Assembly (NCBI GenBank): GCA_900320325.1
Contig: ONRU01000008.1
Coordinates: forward strand, 1-32,699
Direction of reading: 5' to 3'
Length of the DNA: 32,699 nt
Source: an uncultured Lachnospiraceae bacterium
Lineage (GTDB): Bacteria; Bacillota; Clostridia; Lachnospirales; Lachnospiraceae
Under the pieces are notes generated by a model. The model saw only the letters and a list, made by a program, of their open reading frames with translations, was not told where the DNA came from and searched no databases. This document shows, one piece after another, positions 14,811 through 22,843 of this stretch. Each line of letters opens with the position of its first letter. Position 1 is the first letter of the stretch. A program made the position numbers and the translations under genes.

Positions 14811-16493
14811 TCAGCTGAGGATGGGCTTGCATGCTTCCGCAAGGGCATCTTTCTCAGCTTCTGCCTCTGCCAGATCCTTGCCCAGAGTCGTGAAGTAGGT
14901 CTTGATCTTGGGTTCGGTTCCGGAAGGACGGACGATAACGGAGGCGCCGTCATCCAGCTTGTAAAGAAGTACGTTTGCCTTGGGCAGGCCGGTCTTCTCG
15001 GGTTCCGCGTAGTCAACGACCTCAACGACCTTCTTGCCGGCGAACTCAGCGGGAGCGTTCTCTCTGAGGCCGCTCATGATGCCGTTCATCTTGTCCATGC
15101 CTGTCAGGCCGGGGAACTCAAAGCTGTCGACCTTATTGAGATAACGGCCATACTGGGCGTAGATCTCTTCCAGACGCTGTTTGATGGAGGAACCGATGCT
15201 GCGATAATAAGCAGCCATTTCGCAGATCAGCATGGAGCCGATGATGGCGTCCTTGTCACGTACATAAGGGCCTGCCAGATAGCCGTAGCTCTCTTCGAAA
15301 CCGAAGATGAAACGGTCTACTTCGCCGGCAGCTTCCAGCTGGGCGATCTGGTCGCCGATCCACTTGAATCCTGTCAGGACATGACGCAGTTCTACGCCGT
15401 AGTTCTCCGCGATCTTGTCTGCCAGAGGTGTGGAAACGATAGACATGACAGCAACAGGCTTCTCGGGCATGGTGCCTTTTTCAATACGGCCCGCGCAGAT
15501 GTAGTCGAGCAGCAGAGCGCCCATTTCGTTACCGGAAACCAGCTCATAGCTGCCGTCCGGACATCTCATGGCGATACCGACACGGTCCGCGTCGGGGTCG
15601 GTGGCCAGCATCAGGTCGGCGCCGGTCTTGATGGCCAGCTCTACGCCGTATTTCATTGCCTCATAGATTTCAGGGTTGGGATAAGGAGCAGTGGTGAAAT
15701 AGCCGTTGGGATATTCCTGCTCGGGAACGATGGTGATATCCGTAATGCCCATATCGCCCAGAACCTTGGTTACAGGAACGAGGCCTGTGCCGTTCAGAGG
15801 AGAGTAGACCAGCTTCAGGCCGGCAGTCTTGCAGAGGCCGGGACGGACCTGTCTGGCTTCGATGGCTTCATACAGGGCATTCTTGCAGTCGTCTTCGACA
15901 TATTTGATGATTCCCTGGTTGACGCCTGCCGCGAAGGACATCTTTGTGATGCCGGTCAGGATATCGGTCTTCTGGATCTCATCATAAACGATGGCAGCGG
16001 CGTCGTCCGTCATCTGGCAGCCGTCAGGGCCATAGGCCTTAAAGCCGTTGTACTTGGAAGGATTGTGGGACGCGGTGATCATGATACCCGCGTTACAGTT
16101 GTAGTAACGGGTCGCGAAACTGAGGGCCGGAACGGGCATAAGCGCATCGTAAATGCGGACGTTGATGCCGTTGCCTGCCAGAACGCCGGCAGCCTCTTTG
16201 GCGAAGATATCACTCTTCAGACGGCTGTCGTAAGCGATGGCGACGGTCTGGTTGCCGCCCTGGGTCTTGACCCAGTTGGCGACGCCCTGTGTAGCCTGGC
16301 GGACTACCCAGATATTCATACGGTTCGTACCGGCGCCCAGTGTGCCGCGCAGTCCCGCGGTACCGAACTTCAGAGAAACGGCAAAGCGCTCTTTGATCGC
16401 GTCGTCGTCATCGGCAATGGAAAGGAGTTCCGGCTTGAGATCCGGGTCCTCGAGATCAGCTTCCAGCCAGCGTTTGTATTCATCCTGATACAT
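14811..16493 (-). CDS. pgcA: Phosphohexomutase (phosphoglucomutase/phosphomannomutase)
   Basis: The enzyme interconverts glucose-1-phosphate and glucose-6-phosphate, or the mannose equivalents, through a phosphoserine. All four family sites are present: TASHNPSKYNGFKAYGPDG with the catalytic Ser near 142; ATDPDADRVGIA, the metal-binding Asp loop; GFEESYGYL, the sugar-binding loop; and RPSGTEPKIKTYF, the phosphate-binding loop. At 560 residues it is of the long PgcA type of Firmicutes. It links glucan breakdown to glycolysis and also supplies glucose-1-phosphate for UDP-glucose, which the nearby glycosyltransferases could use. A near-perfect promoter lies upstream. Specificity for glucose versus mannose cannot be read from the motifs alone. 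Confidence 0.95.
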   Translation of the reverse strand: MYQDEYKRWLEADLEDPDLKPELLSIADDDDAIKERFAVSLKFGTAGLRGTLGAGTNRMNIWVVRQATQGVANWVKTQGGNQTVAIAYDSRLKSDIFAKEAAGVLAGNGINVRIYDALMPVPALSFATRYYNCNAGIMITASHNPSKYNGFKAYGPDGCQMTDDAAAIVYDEIQKTDILTGITKMSFAAGVNQGIIKYVEDDCKNALYEAIEARQVRPGLCKTAGLKLVYSPLNGTGLVPVTKVLGDMGITDITIVPEQEYPNGYFTTAPYPNPEIYEAMKYGVELAIKTGADLMLATDPDADRVGIAMRCPDGSYELVSGNEMGALLLDYICAGRIEKGTMPEKPVAVMSIVSTPLADKIAENYGVELRHVLTGFKWIGDQIAQLEAAGEVDRFIFGFEESYGYLAGPYVRDKDAIIGSMLICEMAAYYRSIGSSIKQRLEEIYAQYGRYLNKVDSFEFPGLTGMDKMNGIMSGLRENAPAEFAGKKVVEVVDYAEPEKTGLPKANVLLYKLDDGASVIVRPSGTEPKIKTYFTTLGKDLAEAEAEKDALAEACKPILS

Positions 16494-16564
16494 AATCTAC
16501 ACCTGCTTTCTTTTAAAAATTCCAGTTATTGGTGCACCATTAATTAGAAAAAATTCCTAACTCA

Positions 16565-16593
16565 ATATTAAAGGTTTCCATGTTTATTGTCAA
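16565..16593 (-). promoter_or_regulatory. Promoter of the phosphohexomutase gene
   Basis: On the minus strand a perfect TTGACA (16593-16588) and TAATAT (16570-16565) are exactly 17 bases apart. A palindrome TGGTGCACCA at 16530-16539 lies about 20-30 bases after the predicted start of transcription and could be an operator. Confidence 0.8.
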
Positions 16594-16661
16594 TAAATGA
16601 CTACAATCCGCCTGTATTCCGGGCGATTTCGGGAATAATTGCATAAAAGTGGTAAAGGAAC

Positions 16662-16706
16662 CGTCGGTGTGAACCGGAAAATCACACTTCCCGGTTCACA
16701 CCGACG
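16662..16706. repeat. Perfect 16-bp inverted repeat between divergent genes
   Basis: The 16 bases at 16662-16677 are exactly complementary to 16691-16706, with a 13-base loop. The loop contains TCACAC (16682-16687), which can also pair with GTGTGA inside the first arm, giving an alternative hairpin. No T run follows, so it is not a simple terminator. It lies between the phosphohexomutase promoter and the first glycosyltransferase gene, and may be a regulatory RNA fold or a protein-binding site. Confidence 0.75.
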
Positions 16707-16866
16707 CAGACAGGCATGCCCGCATTGTGAAAAAGAGCAAATGATGTTATGCTTATATAAGACTTTTTTTATGAGATTTTTATGGTTTGCGACAGAAAAC
16801 GCAGGTATCATAAATTTGTATCAGACTGCCGCGGCGGCCGGACCGCCAGGCAGGAAAAGGAGCATT

Positions 16867-18468
16867 ATGACCAATTACGGAGAAGAGTATTTATTCAGCA
16901 GACAGGCATCCTCTCAGATCACAGGCTATTATCATGCCTGGTACCAGCTCCATGAGATCGAACTGGAGGCGGCGCTGGCCAAAAAAGACCATTCGGAGAG
17001 CGGTGCCCTCAGCTGCGGTGTCGTCCGCTATTCCCATTTGAAAAATTATATACTGTCGGGCGAGCCCCGGCCGGATATCATCATCGCCTGTGACGATGAC
17101 GGCTACCTGACCGACTGCGCCAGGACTATGATCAGGGATTATTTCGCGGAGAATCCGGATATTAACCTTCTGTACGCGGATGAGGACAGGGTGACTTCCA
17201 AGGGAGAGTATGTGGATCCCTGGCTGAAATCGGACTGGGCACCGGATACCTTCCTGTCAACCTTCTATTTCGGCAATATCTTCGCCATCCGGTCCATCGC
17301 CCTTTCGGTCGTCAATCCGGGCGCCCGCAGGGCACAGGATATTGAGTCCATGTCTACCATCAAGGCTGACTCGATCGAAGAGCAGCTGGCCAGAAGGGAT
17401 GAACCGGATGAATCTCTGCGTTCCTGGATCTACGGCAAGCTCTGCATGAAGCTGGCCCAGGCGGACGGCGGTTTTTCGATCCGCCGTAAGGGCAGGTTCC
17501 CGATCGGCCATATCCCGGAGGTCCTTTTCCACGCCACGGAGAAATTCCAGGCCTGGGATTCCGACCTGATCAAGGGTTCTCTGACCGGACGTTATGACGC
17601 GGATTCCGCGGCTACCCGGCTGATCAGCATCATCCTGCCCAGCAAGGATAATCCGGAGGTCCTGCGCCGCTGCGTCAAATCGGTCGAGAAGCATACCAGG
17701 ATCCCCTTCGAGCTGATCATTGTGGATAACGGCAGCAATCACGCCAATCGCCAGAAGGTCCAGGAGCTGGTCGACGAGATCAACGAGAATAACAGCGCCA
17801 TTTACGTATACCGGGAAATGGAATTCAATATGTCCGCCTTTTACAATCTGGGCGCCTCCTATGCCAACGGAGGCCTGCTCCTGTTCCTGCATGATGATGT
17901 GGTCGTGCAGAGACACGAGTGGCTGTCCCACCTGTCGGAAAAGGCCAAGCTGCCCTATGTGGGCGCGGTCGGCATGAAGCTGCTCTATCCCAGCTCCAAT
18001 ATCATCCAGCACGCCGGTATCATGAGCGTGCAGGGGACGCCGGTCTATAAGCTGCAGTACCGCAGGAACGCCGAGACCCAGTATTTCGGATTCAACAAGG
18101 GAATCCGAAATGTCCTGGCGGTCACAGGTGCCTGCATGATGGTCCGCAAGGAGCTGTTCGACAAAGTAGGCGGCTTCGATGAAGAACGTTATCCCCACTG
18201 CTACAGTGACATCGATTTCTGCTACAGGATCCATGAGCAGGGATTTTACAACGTGGTCCGCAACAATATGTACCTTTTCTACCATGAAGCGTCCGCGCCG
18301 GTAGAGGAGGTCAGAAGACAGAGAGAGCTGCAGCGTGACAGCGAGCTGGAGATCCTTCGGGCCGCCCACCCCGAGCTGAGCGCCCGGGATCCTTTTTATC
18401 ACAAATATCTGACACAGAACATTAAAGAAGCCAGGTTTATTCTGGATGCGGGTTCCCTGACGATCTGA
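16867..18468 (+). CDS. Two-domain family-2 glycosyltransferase, first domain shortened
   Basis: A cytoplasmic GT-A fold glycosyltransferase, probably adding sugars to a surface polysaccharide. The C-terminal half (from about residue 252) is a complete GT2 domain: ISIILPSKDNPEVLRRCVKS, FELIIVDNGS, and LFLHDDVVV with the Asp pair near 343-344, then TGACMMVRKELF and the YSDIDFCYR acceptor region. The first half retains only the later parts of such a domain (IIIACDDDGYL near 71-81, LLYADEDRV, WLKSDWAPDTFL); the opening nucleotide-binding strands are absent or unrecognisable. The ATG has AAAGGAG just upstream. A longer in-frame reading from 16639 crosses the inverted repeat and is not used. First gene of a three-gene cluster. 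Confidence 0.9.
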   Translation: MTNYGEEYLFSRQASSQITGYYHAWYQLHEIELEAALAKKDHSESGALSCGVVRYSHLKNYILSGEPRPDIIIACDDDGYLTDCARTMIRDYFAENPDINLLYADEDRVTSKGEYVDPWLKSDWAPDTFLSTFYFGNIFAIRSIALSVVNPGARRAQDIESMSTIKADSIEEQLARRDEPDESLRSWIYGKLCMKLAQADGGFSIRRKGRFPIGHIPEVLFHATEKFQAWDSDLIKGSLTGRYDADSAATRLISIILPSKDNPEVLRRCVKSVEKHTRIPFELIIVDNGSNHANRQKVQELVDEINENNSAIYVYREMEFNMSAFYNLGASYANGGLLLFLHDDVVVQRHEWLSHLSEKAKLPYVGAVGMKLLYPSSNIIQHAGIMSVQGTPVYKLQYRRNAETQYFGFNKGIRNVLAVTGACMMVRKELFDKVGGFDEERYPHCYSDIDFCYRIHEQGFYNVVRNNMYLFYHEASAPVEEVRRQRELQRDSELEILRAAHPELSARDPFYHKYLTQNIKEARFILDAGSLTI

Positions 18469-18522
18469 CAGGGCCCAGGGCATTTCACGGGACCGTCCGG
18501 ATACTGGTATTGGAGTGAAGTT

Positions 18523-19872
18523 TTGGCAGTCTGGAACGTGATTGGAAATCTGCTGAGTACCGCAGGTCAGGCAGGCTATAAAAATGTCCGCAGCAGCGTG
18601 GCCAGATTGAGGAGCCTCAGAAGGGCAGGCAGATACAGGTATGAGGAGCCTGCCCCGTCGGAGATTTTCTCCCAGCGGGCCCGCTATGACCGGATCAAAA
18701 AAGGGGAAGAACCTGCAGAGGTCTTTTCCTCTTTTCGTATGCGCCGGGCCGCCCGGCCCCCCATGTTCAGCATTCTCATGTCGGTCTGCGAGCCGGACCG
18801 GAAGAAGCTGGAGGAGTCAGTTATTTCCGTTCTGGGCCAGACATACGGCAATCTGGAACTGATCGTGGCAGACAGCAGCCTGACCAATGTGGCCCGTGAT
18901 ACCCTGGCCGAATACCAGGATGACCGGATCCGCTACTGCCGCCTGCGGCAGCCGGAAGGCCCTTCCGCTGAACTCAACGCCGCGGCCAGAAAGGCCGCGG
19001 GAGATTATGTTGCGGTCCTCGAATACGGGGATCTGCTGACAGCGGACGCCCTCTATGAGATTGCCTGCGCGGTCATGGAGACAGGCGCGGAGATCATCTA
19101 TACGGATGAGGATCACTGCGACATGGCCGGAAAGCGCTTTTTTGAGCCTGTCTTTAAACCGGATTTCAACAAGGACTATCTGTTCGCCAATAATTATACC
19201 CGGCATCTTCTGACCATCCGCAGGGAGCTTTTTCTGGCCATGCGTCTGCGTTCCAGGTTTGACGGAGCCCATGATTACGATATGATTCTGCGGGCGCCAA
19301 AGTCAGGGATCTATCATGTTCCCAGGGTCCTTTATCATGCCAGGGGCATCCGGCAGCCGGCGCTGCGCCTGCGGACCGGTGAAGCCTGCCGGGCTGCCCT
19401 GGAGGATTACTTCCGGGAGCGGGGCATCCGGGCCCGGGTCACCCCGGGCAGGAAAGAAGGCTTCCTGAAAGTGGAATATCTGCCGGATATTTTTACGGCC
19501 CGAAAAGAGGTCGGTGTTGTCGGCGGCAAGGTCCTGGACAGAAGGCACAGGGTCATCGGCGGCATGATGGATGAAGATGGAAATGTTTTCTTTGAAGGCC
19601 TGGACGAGCTGGAGGAAGGTCCCGGCTGCGCGGCCATGACCATGCAGGATGCCCATGCGGTAGATGTGCGCTGCATGAAGATCCGCCGGGAGCTGTATTC
19701 TGTCTATAAAGAGATATTCGGTTATCCCTATGAGAGCCATATCCTGAACAGACAGACCGGCCTGAAGGAAAAGAGTATAGATTTCTGTGACCGGGTCAGG
19801 TCCCTGGGCTATCTGATTGTATGGGATCCTGAAATGGTCAGTATGATACGGGACGGGATCATCAGAACATGA
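18523..19872 (+). CDS. Two-domain family-2 glycosyltransferase, second domain degenerate
   Basis: Related to the preceding gene but reduced the other way. The N-terminal domain has the usual GT2 opening (FSILMSVCEPDRKKLEESVI near 82-101, LELIVADSS) and later parts (IIYTDEDHCD, EPVFKPDFNKDYLF). However, the metal-binding motif normally LDxDD reads LEYGD at 166-170, so catalysis is doubtful. The C-terminal domain lacks the opening strand and the DxD motif; only VGVVGGKVLDRRHRVIGG and VRCMKIRREL echo the family. It may be a structural partner of its neighbour. The TTG start is supported by GGAGTGA at 18512-18518. The stop overlaps the next start by four bases. Confidence 0.85.
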   Translation: MAVWNVIGNLLSTAGQAGYKNVRSSVARLRSLRRAGRYRYEEPAPSEIFSQRARYDRIKKGEEPAEVFSSFRMRRAARPPMFSILMSVCEPDRKKLEESVISVLGQTYGNLELIVADSSLTNVARDTLAEYQDDRIRYCRLRQPEGPSAELNAAARKAAGDYVAVLEYGDLLTADALYEIACAVMETGAEIIYTDEDHCDMAGKRFFEPVFKPDFNKDYLFANNYTRHLLTIRRELFLAMRLRSRFDGAHDYDMILRAPKSGIYHVPRVLYHARGIRQPALRLRTGEACRAALEDYFRERGIRARVTPGRKEGFLKVEYLPDIFTARKEVGVVGGKVLDRRHRVIGGMMDEDGNVFFEGLDELEEGPGCAAMTMQDAHAVDVRCMKIRRELYSVYKEIFGYPYESHILNRQTGLKEKSIDFCDRVRSLGYLIVWDPEMVSMIRDGIIRT

Positions 19873-20954
19873 ATGAAAAAAGGGAGGACAGCCGCGTTAC
19901 AGCGGTGATCGTCTGCCGCCGGGGCGGCAGAGACCTTTATAAGGCAGTCAGGGCATTGCTGAGAGGGACGCTGGTTCCCCATGTCCTGCTGGTCGACCGG
20001 GCCTCCGGGGACCGAAGCTGCCGGAAGATACAGAAACGATATCCGCAGGTGAGACGGTTCCCCATGACTGTCAACACCGGTTACTGCAACAGCGCTAACA
20101 GCGGTTTTCATCTGGCCAGAACAGAATTTGTATTTCTGATCGACCAGGATATTTTATGCGGCAGGCACTGCCTGGAGAGGCTGCTGGAGACAGCCGGGGC
20201 CCATCCGGAGGCCATGGCGGTACAGGCCCTGGTCCTGTCCGGCCGGGAACCGCGGCGTGTCTGGAGCGCCGGAGAAGGTCTGAACGCGTTCGGACAGACC
20301 TATCAGCGGGGACAGGGCCGCGCGCCCGGGAAATACCGGAGCGCAGGCAGGATCATGGCGGCAGGGCACGCTGTTCTGTACCGGATGGAAGCCCTGCGCG
20401 AAATCGGGCTGTTCGATGAGCGTCATTACCAGACCCTGGAGCAGCTGGATCTGGGCATCCGGGGCAGTCTTTACGGATGGACCAGCATGCTGGAACCACG
20501 GGCGGTCTGCAGAAAGGGACAGCCGGACCCGTCTCCGGAGGAACAGCGTTACCGGAGGACCCTGGAGGCAGGGAATCTCCCTTACCTGCAGTATAAGAAT
20601 ATCCCTTTTCTGCTGCGGGGACTGCACAGGCCGCTGGAGACAGCGTCCCGGTGGGCCGGAAAGGCACGCCCTGAGAACGGCAGCGGACAGAGAGAACCTG
20701 CCGGCGCGGAACGGGGAAGAGACCTGATCGCGCTGTCGGCCCGGGAGGACCGCCGCATGGATGCAGGGGAGAACTGCGCGGGCATGTCCATTCCGGAAGC
20801 GTCCTGCCTGACAGCTTCCGATCCCGCCCTGGACCGGATCCTGCCCCTCTATCTGGGCGGACGGATCCGCTCGGGCATGGATCTTCTGCCGGCCTGGATC
20901 CGGCTGGAAGGGATGCTGCTGGCGGGATGTCTGGAGTTTCCGAAGGGGAAATAA
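19869..20954 (+). CDS. Family-2 glycosyltransferase, rhamnosyltransferase-like
   Basis: A single-domain GT2 protein. It shows a strand start VTAVIVCRRGGRDLYKAV, LLVDRASGD, NTGYCNSANSGFHLA, and a good metal motif VFLIDQDILC (Asp92 and Asp94), followed by AGHAVLYRMEALREIGLFDE, the conserved acceptor-side block. This order resembles rhamnosyltransferases of the WcaA/RfbF type, though the sugar is a guess. The last 110 residues or so are rich in Arg, Gly, Pro and Glu and are not part of the fold. The ATG overlaps the stop of the previous gene as ATGA, so the two are translationally coupled. Confidence 0.87.
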   Translation: MNEKREDSRVTAVIVCRRGGRDLYKAVRALLRGTLVPHVLLVDRASGDRSCRKIQKRYPQVRRFPMTVNTGYCNSANSGFHLARTEFVFLIDQDILCGRHCLERLLETAGAHPEAMAVQALVLSGREPRRVWSAGEGLNAFGQTYQRGQGRAPGKYRSAGRIMAAGHAVLYRMEALREIGLFDERHYQTLEQLDLGIRGSLYGWTSMLEPRAVCRKGQPDPSPEEQRYRRTLEAGNLPYLQYKNIPFLLRGLHRPLETASRWAGKARPENGSGQREPAGAERGRDLIALSAREDRRMDAGENCAGMSIPEASCLTASDPALDRILPLYLGGRIRSGMDLLPAWIRLEGMLLAGCLEFPKGK

Positions 20955-20992
20955 GAAATATCCGGAATATAAAATATCCATATGAACATGAT

Positions 20993-21012
20993 CCTGCCGC
21001 GGAGGCGGCAGG
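20993..21012. repeat. GC-rich hairpin between glycosyltransferase and synthetase genes
   Basis: CCTGCCGC (20993-21000) pairs perfectly with GCGGCAGG (21005-21012) around a GGAG loop. There is no T run. A 12-bp perfect palindrome GTCAGGCCTGAC at 21058-21069 sits just before the ribosome binding site of the next gene and could also form a structure or a protein-binding site. Confidence 0.45.
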
Positions 21013-21089
21013 CCCGCGGCGGACCCACCGGTATCTGCCGCAAAAGTAAAAAGGCCGGTCAGGCCTGACGGGAGAGGTAACAAAACACA

Positions 21090-21824
21090 ATGGAACTGAA
21101 AATCAGGGAAGACGGCATCAACTCTTATGAACAGGTGATGCTGATCTACCGGGCTGCGTTAAAACAGATGAACACGAGGCTGGAGATTCTGAGCGAGGAA
21201 TTCCAGCAGAGATATAAATACAACCCCATAGAACATATTAAATCCAGAATGAAGTCCGGCGACAGCATCGCCAGAAAACTCCGCAGAAGAGGATGTGAAT
21301 CCTCCCTGGAGAATATGGTGCGCTACTGTAATGATATTGCCGGCATCCGGATCATCTGCTCCTTTACATCCGATATTTATCATCTGGCTGAGATCATCAG
21401 CAGCCAGCGGGACCTGGAGGTCATTCTGATCAAGGACTATATCAAAAGGCCCAAACCCAGCGGTTATAAGAGCTACCATATGCTGGTCATGATGCCGGTC
21501 TATTTCTCCGAGCAGATCATAGAGACCAAAGTGGAGATCCAGATCCGGACCATTGCCATGGATTTCTGGGCCAGCCTGGAGCACAAGATCCAGTATAAAT
21601 TCGTGGGAGAGGCACCGGAGCACATCCGGGCGGAACTTCTGGAGTGCTCTGCCATGATTTCCGCCCTGGACGCCAAGATGCTGTCCCTGAACCAGGAGAT
21701 CATGGAGCAGTCCGAGATGGAGGACAAGGCGGCAGCTCTTCTGGAACAGGAACGGAGAAAGGCCAAGTTCAGGGCCCAGAACCACAGCCTTTATGAGGAC
21801 GAGAGCGGCGGATTTCCGGACTGA
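21090..21824 (+). CDS. Small alarmone synthetase, (p)ppGpp synthetase
   Basis: This protein makes the alarmones ppGpp/pppGpp from ATP and GDP or GTP. It has the synthetase domain only, without the hydrolase, TGS or ACT parts of long Rel proteins, so it belongs to the small alarmone synthetases (RelQ/RelP/YjbM/YwaC group). Visible motifs are SRMKSGDSIARKLRRRG (52-68), NDIAGIRIICSFTSDIYHLA (81-100), LIKDYIKRPKPSGYKSYHM (113-131), and VEIQIRTIAMDFWASLEHKI (148-167). The C-terminal 70 residues are helical and charged, as in tetramer-forming members. GGGAGAGG lies 12 bases upstream of the ATG. Whether it is of the RelQ or RelP subtype is not resolved. Confidence 0.93.
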   Translation: MELKIREDGINSYEQVMLIYRAALKQMNTRLEILSEEFQQRYKYNPIEHIKSRMKSGDSIARKLRRRGCESSLENMVRYCNDIAGIRIICSFTSDIYHLAEIISSQRDLEVILIKDYIKRPKPSGYKSYHMLVMMPVYFSEQIIETKVEIQIRTIAMDFWASLEHKIQYKFVGEAPEHIRAELLECSAMISALDAKMLSLNQEIMEQSEMEDKAAALLEQERRKAKFRAQNHSLYEDESGGFPD

Positions 21825-21893
21825 GGGCGGAGTTTTCAGTAAACTTGCGTATTTTTCGAACAAAAAGTGAACGAAACAGAATGTTCATATTTT

Positions 21894-21926
21894 GCCGCCG
21901 CATTCCGGGGCGGCGTCACAGCATTT
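21894..21926 (+). terminator. Weak terminator after the alarmone synthetase gene
   Basis: GCCGCC (21894-21899) can pair with GGCGGC (21909-21914), and a TTTTT run appears about ten bases later. The stem is short and the T run displaced, so this is uncertain. The remainder of 21825-22053 is AT-rich with no clear gene; ATGACA near 21963 and TAAATA near 21987 may form a poor promoter for the next gene. Confidence 0.3.
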
Positions 21927-22053
21927 TTCATAAATAAATCCGGCTTATTTTGGGGAATTTTTATGACAAATACCCAAAATATTAAGTAAATATTACGGAA
22001 ATGCGACCTCTGTGGCACAGCTGTTCGGATTGTAAAAGAAAAGGGGAAATGCT

Positions 22054-22116
22054 ATGATAAAGAACGTAATTAAGGATAATTGGCTCCGAATGGAGATTTT
22101 CAGGGAACAGAAATGA
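22054..22116 (+). CDS. 20-codon leader ORF coupled to the next gene
   Basis: A short ORF encodes MIKNVIKDNWLRMEIFREQK. Its ATG has a strong AAAAGGGGAA site just upstream, stronger than that of the following gene. Its TGA stop overlaps the next ATG as ATGA at 22113-22116, a standard arrangement for translational coupling. No family is recognised. It may be a leader peptide that sets translation of the downstream membrane protein, or a small protein in its own right; the peptide is basic with hydrophobic residues spaced along it. Confidence 0.45.
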   Translation: MIKNVIKDNWLRMEIFREQK

Positions 22117-22826
22117 ACAGGAAGCAGGCAGCATTCAATCTGGAAAATACCATCCCGCTCGTGGATCTGACCAATCCGGATGAGCTGATCCGCGCCAACG
22201 GCGCAGCTGAGGCTGCCCAGACGGACCGGCTCAGGACCGAAGTCAGCGATTACGCCAAGGTCATCGCCCAGCTTCAGGATCTGTACGATAAGAATAATGA
22301 ACTGGTGCAGAGGCTGCAGTTCATGAATATCAGTACGACGGATAATATCAAATCCCTGCTGGAAGAGAACAACCGGAAGATATCGGATAAGCTCTCTGAG
22401 ATGCAGAGCTGGGATTCCCAGGCCATGGAGGACAGGATCACCGCGTCTGTCAGCCGGACCGGCGATTCCGTGATCGCGGCCGTTGGGGACACCAGGACTG
22501 CCATTATCGGTTCTGTAGAGGAAAGCCGCAGTAAAGCGGAAGCCCTGCAGCAGAAGTCCGATGAGTTCAATCACAGGGAGAATGTCAGGGTCTACAGGAA
22601 TATCCAGGCATCCATGATCAGCGAACTGGGCAAACAGACACAGGAGCTGACAGATGCCATCCATGCGCTGGAGGAGTCCCAGACCAGGATGTTCGAGGAA
22701 CAGAAGGCAGGCACATCCGGGAAATTCCTGCAGAAAGTCACCTTCGGCCTTGTGATCGGCCTGCTGATACTGCAGATCATTGAAGGGATCGGCCTGATCA
22801 GCATCCTGCTCACCCTGGCTCACTGA
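22113..22826 (+). CDS. C-terminally membrane-anchored coiled-coil protein, function unknown
   Basis: No family is recognised. The N-terminal 200 residues are hydrophilic, rich in Glu, Gln, Asn, Lys and Leu, with coiled-coil stretches (for instance around YDKNNELVQRLQFMN, IKSLLEENNRKISDKLSEMQ and ELGKQTQELTDAIHALEE). A hydrophobic segment at about 208-234 (VTFGLVIGLLILQIIEGIGL, then ISILLTL) would anchor it as a tail-type membrane protein. There is no signal peptide. I chose the ATG at 22113 with AGGGA seven bases before it. The gene directly follows and is coupled to a 20-codon ORF, and the flavin reductase gene starts 17 bases after it. Confidence 0.78.
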   Translation: MNRKQAAFNLENTIPLVDLTNPDELIRANGAAEAAQTDRLRTEVSDYAKVIAQLQDLYDKNNELVQRLQFMNISTTDNIKSLLEENNRKISDKLSEMQSWDSQAMEDRITASVSRTGDSVIAAVGDTRTAIIGSVEESRSKAEALQQKSDEFNHRENVRVYRNIQASMISELGKQTQELTDAIHALEESQTRMFEEQKAGTSGKFLQKVTFGLVIGLLILQIIEGIGLISILLTLAH

Positions 22827-22843
22827 TCCTTCGGAGGTTGAAT

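Noticed and set aside
15381..16547. 388-residue plus-strand ORF across the phosphohexomutase
   Set aside because: The minus strand holds all four catalytic motifs of the mutase, plus a near-perfect promoter; the antisense product has no recognisable fold.
16639..16866. Longer start for the first glycosyltransferase
   Set aside because: It would translate through the 16-bp inverted repeat and gives a Cys/Arg-rich segment unlike the family; the ATG at 16867 has a good ribosome binding site.
17257..18483. 408-residue minus-strand ORF across the first glycosyltransferase
   Set aside because: Antisense to a gene with GT2 motifs, no ribosome binding site, low-complexity product.
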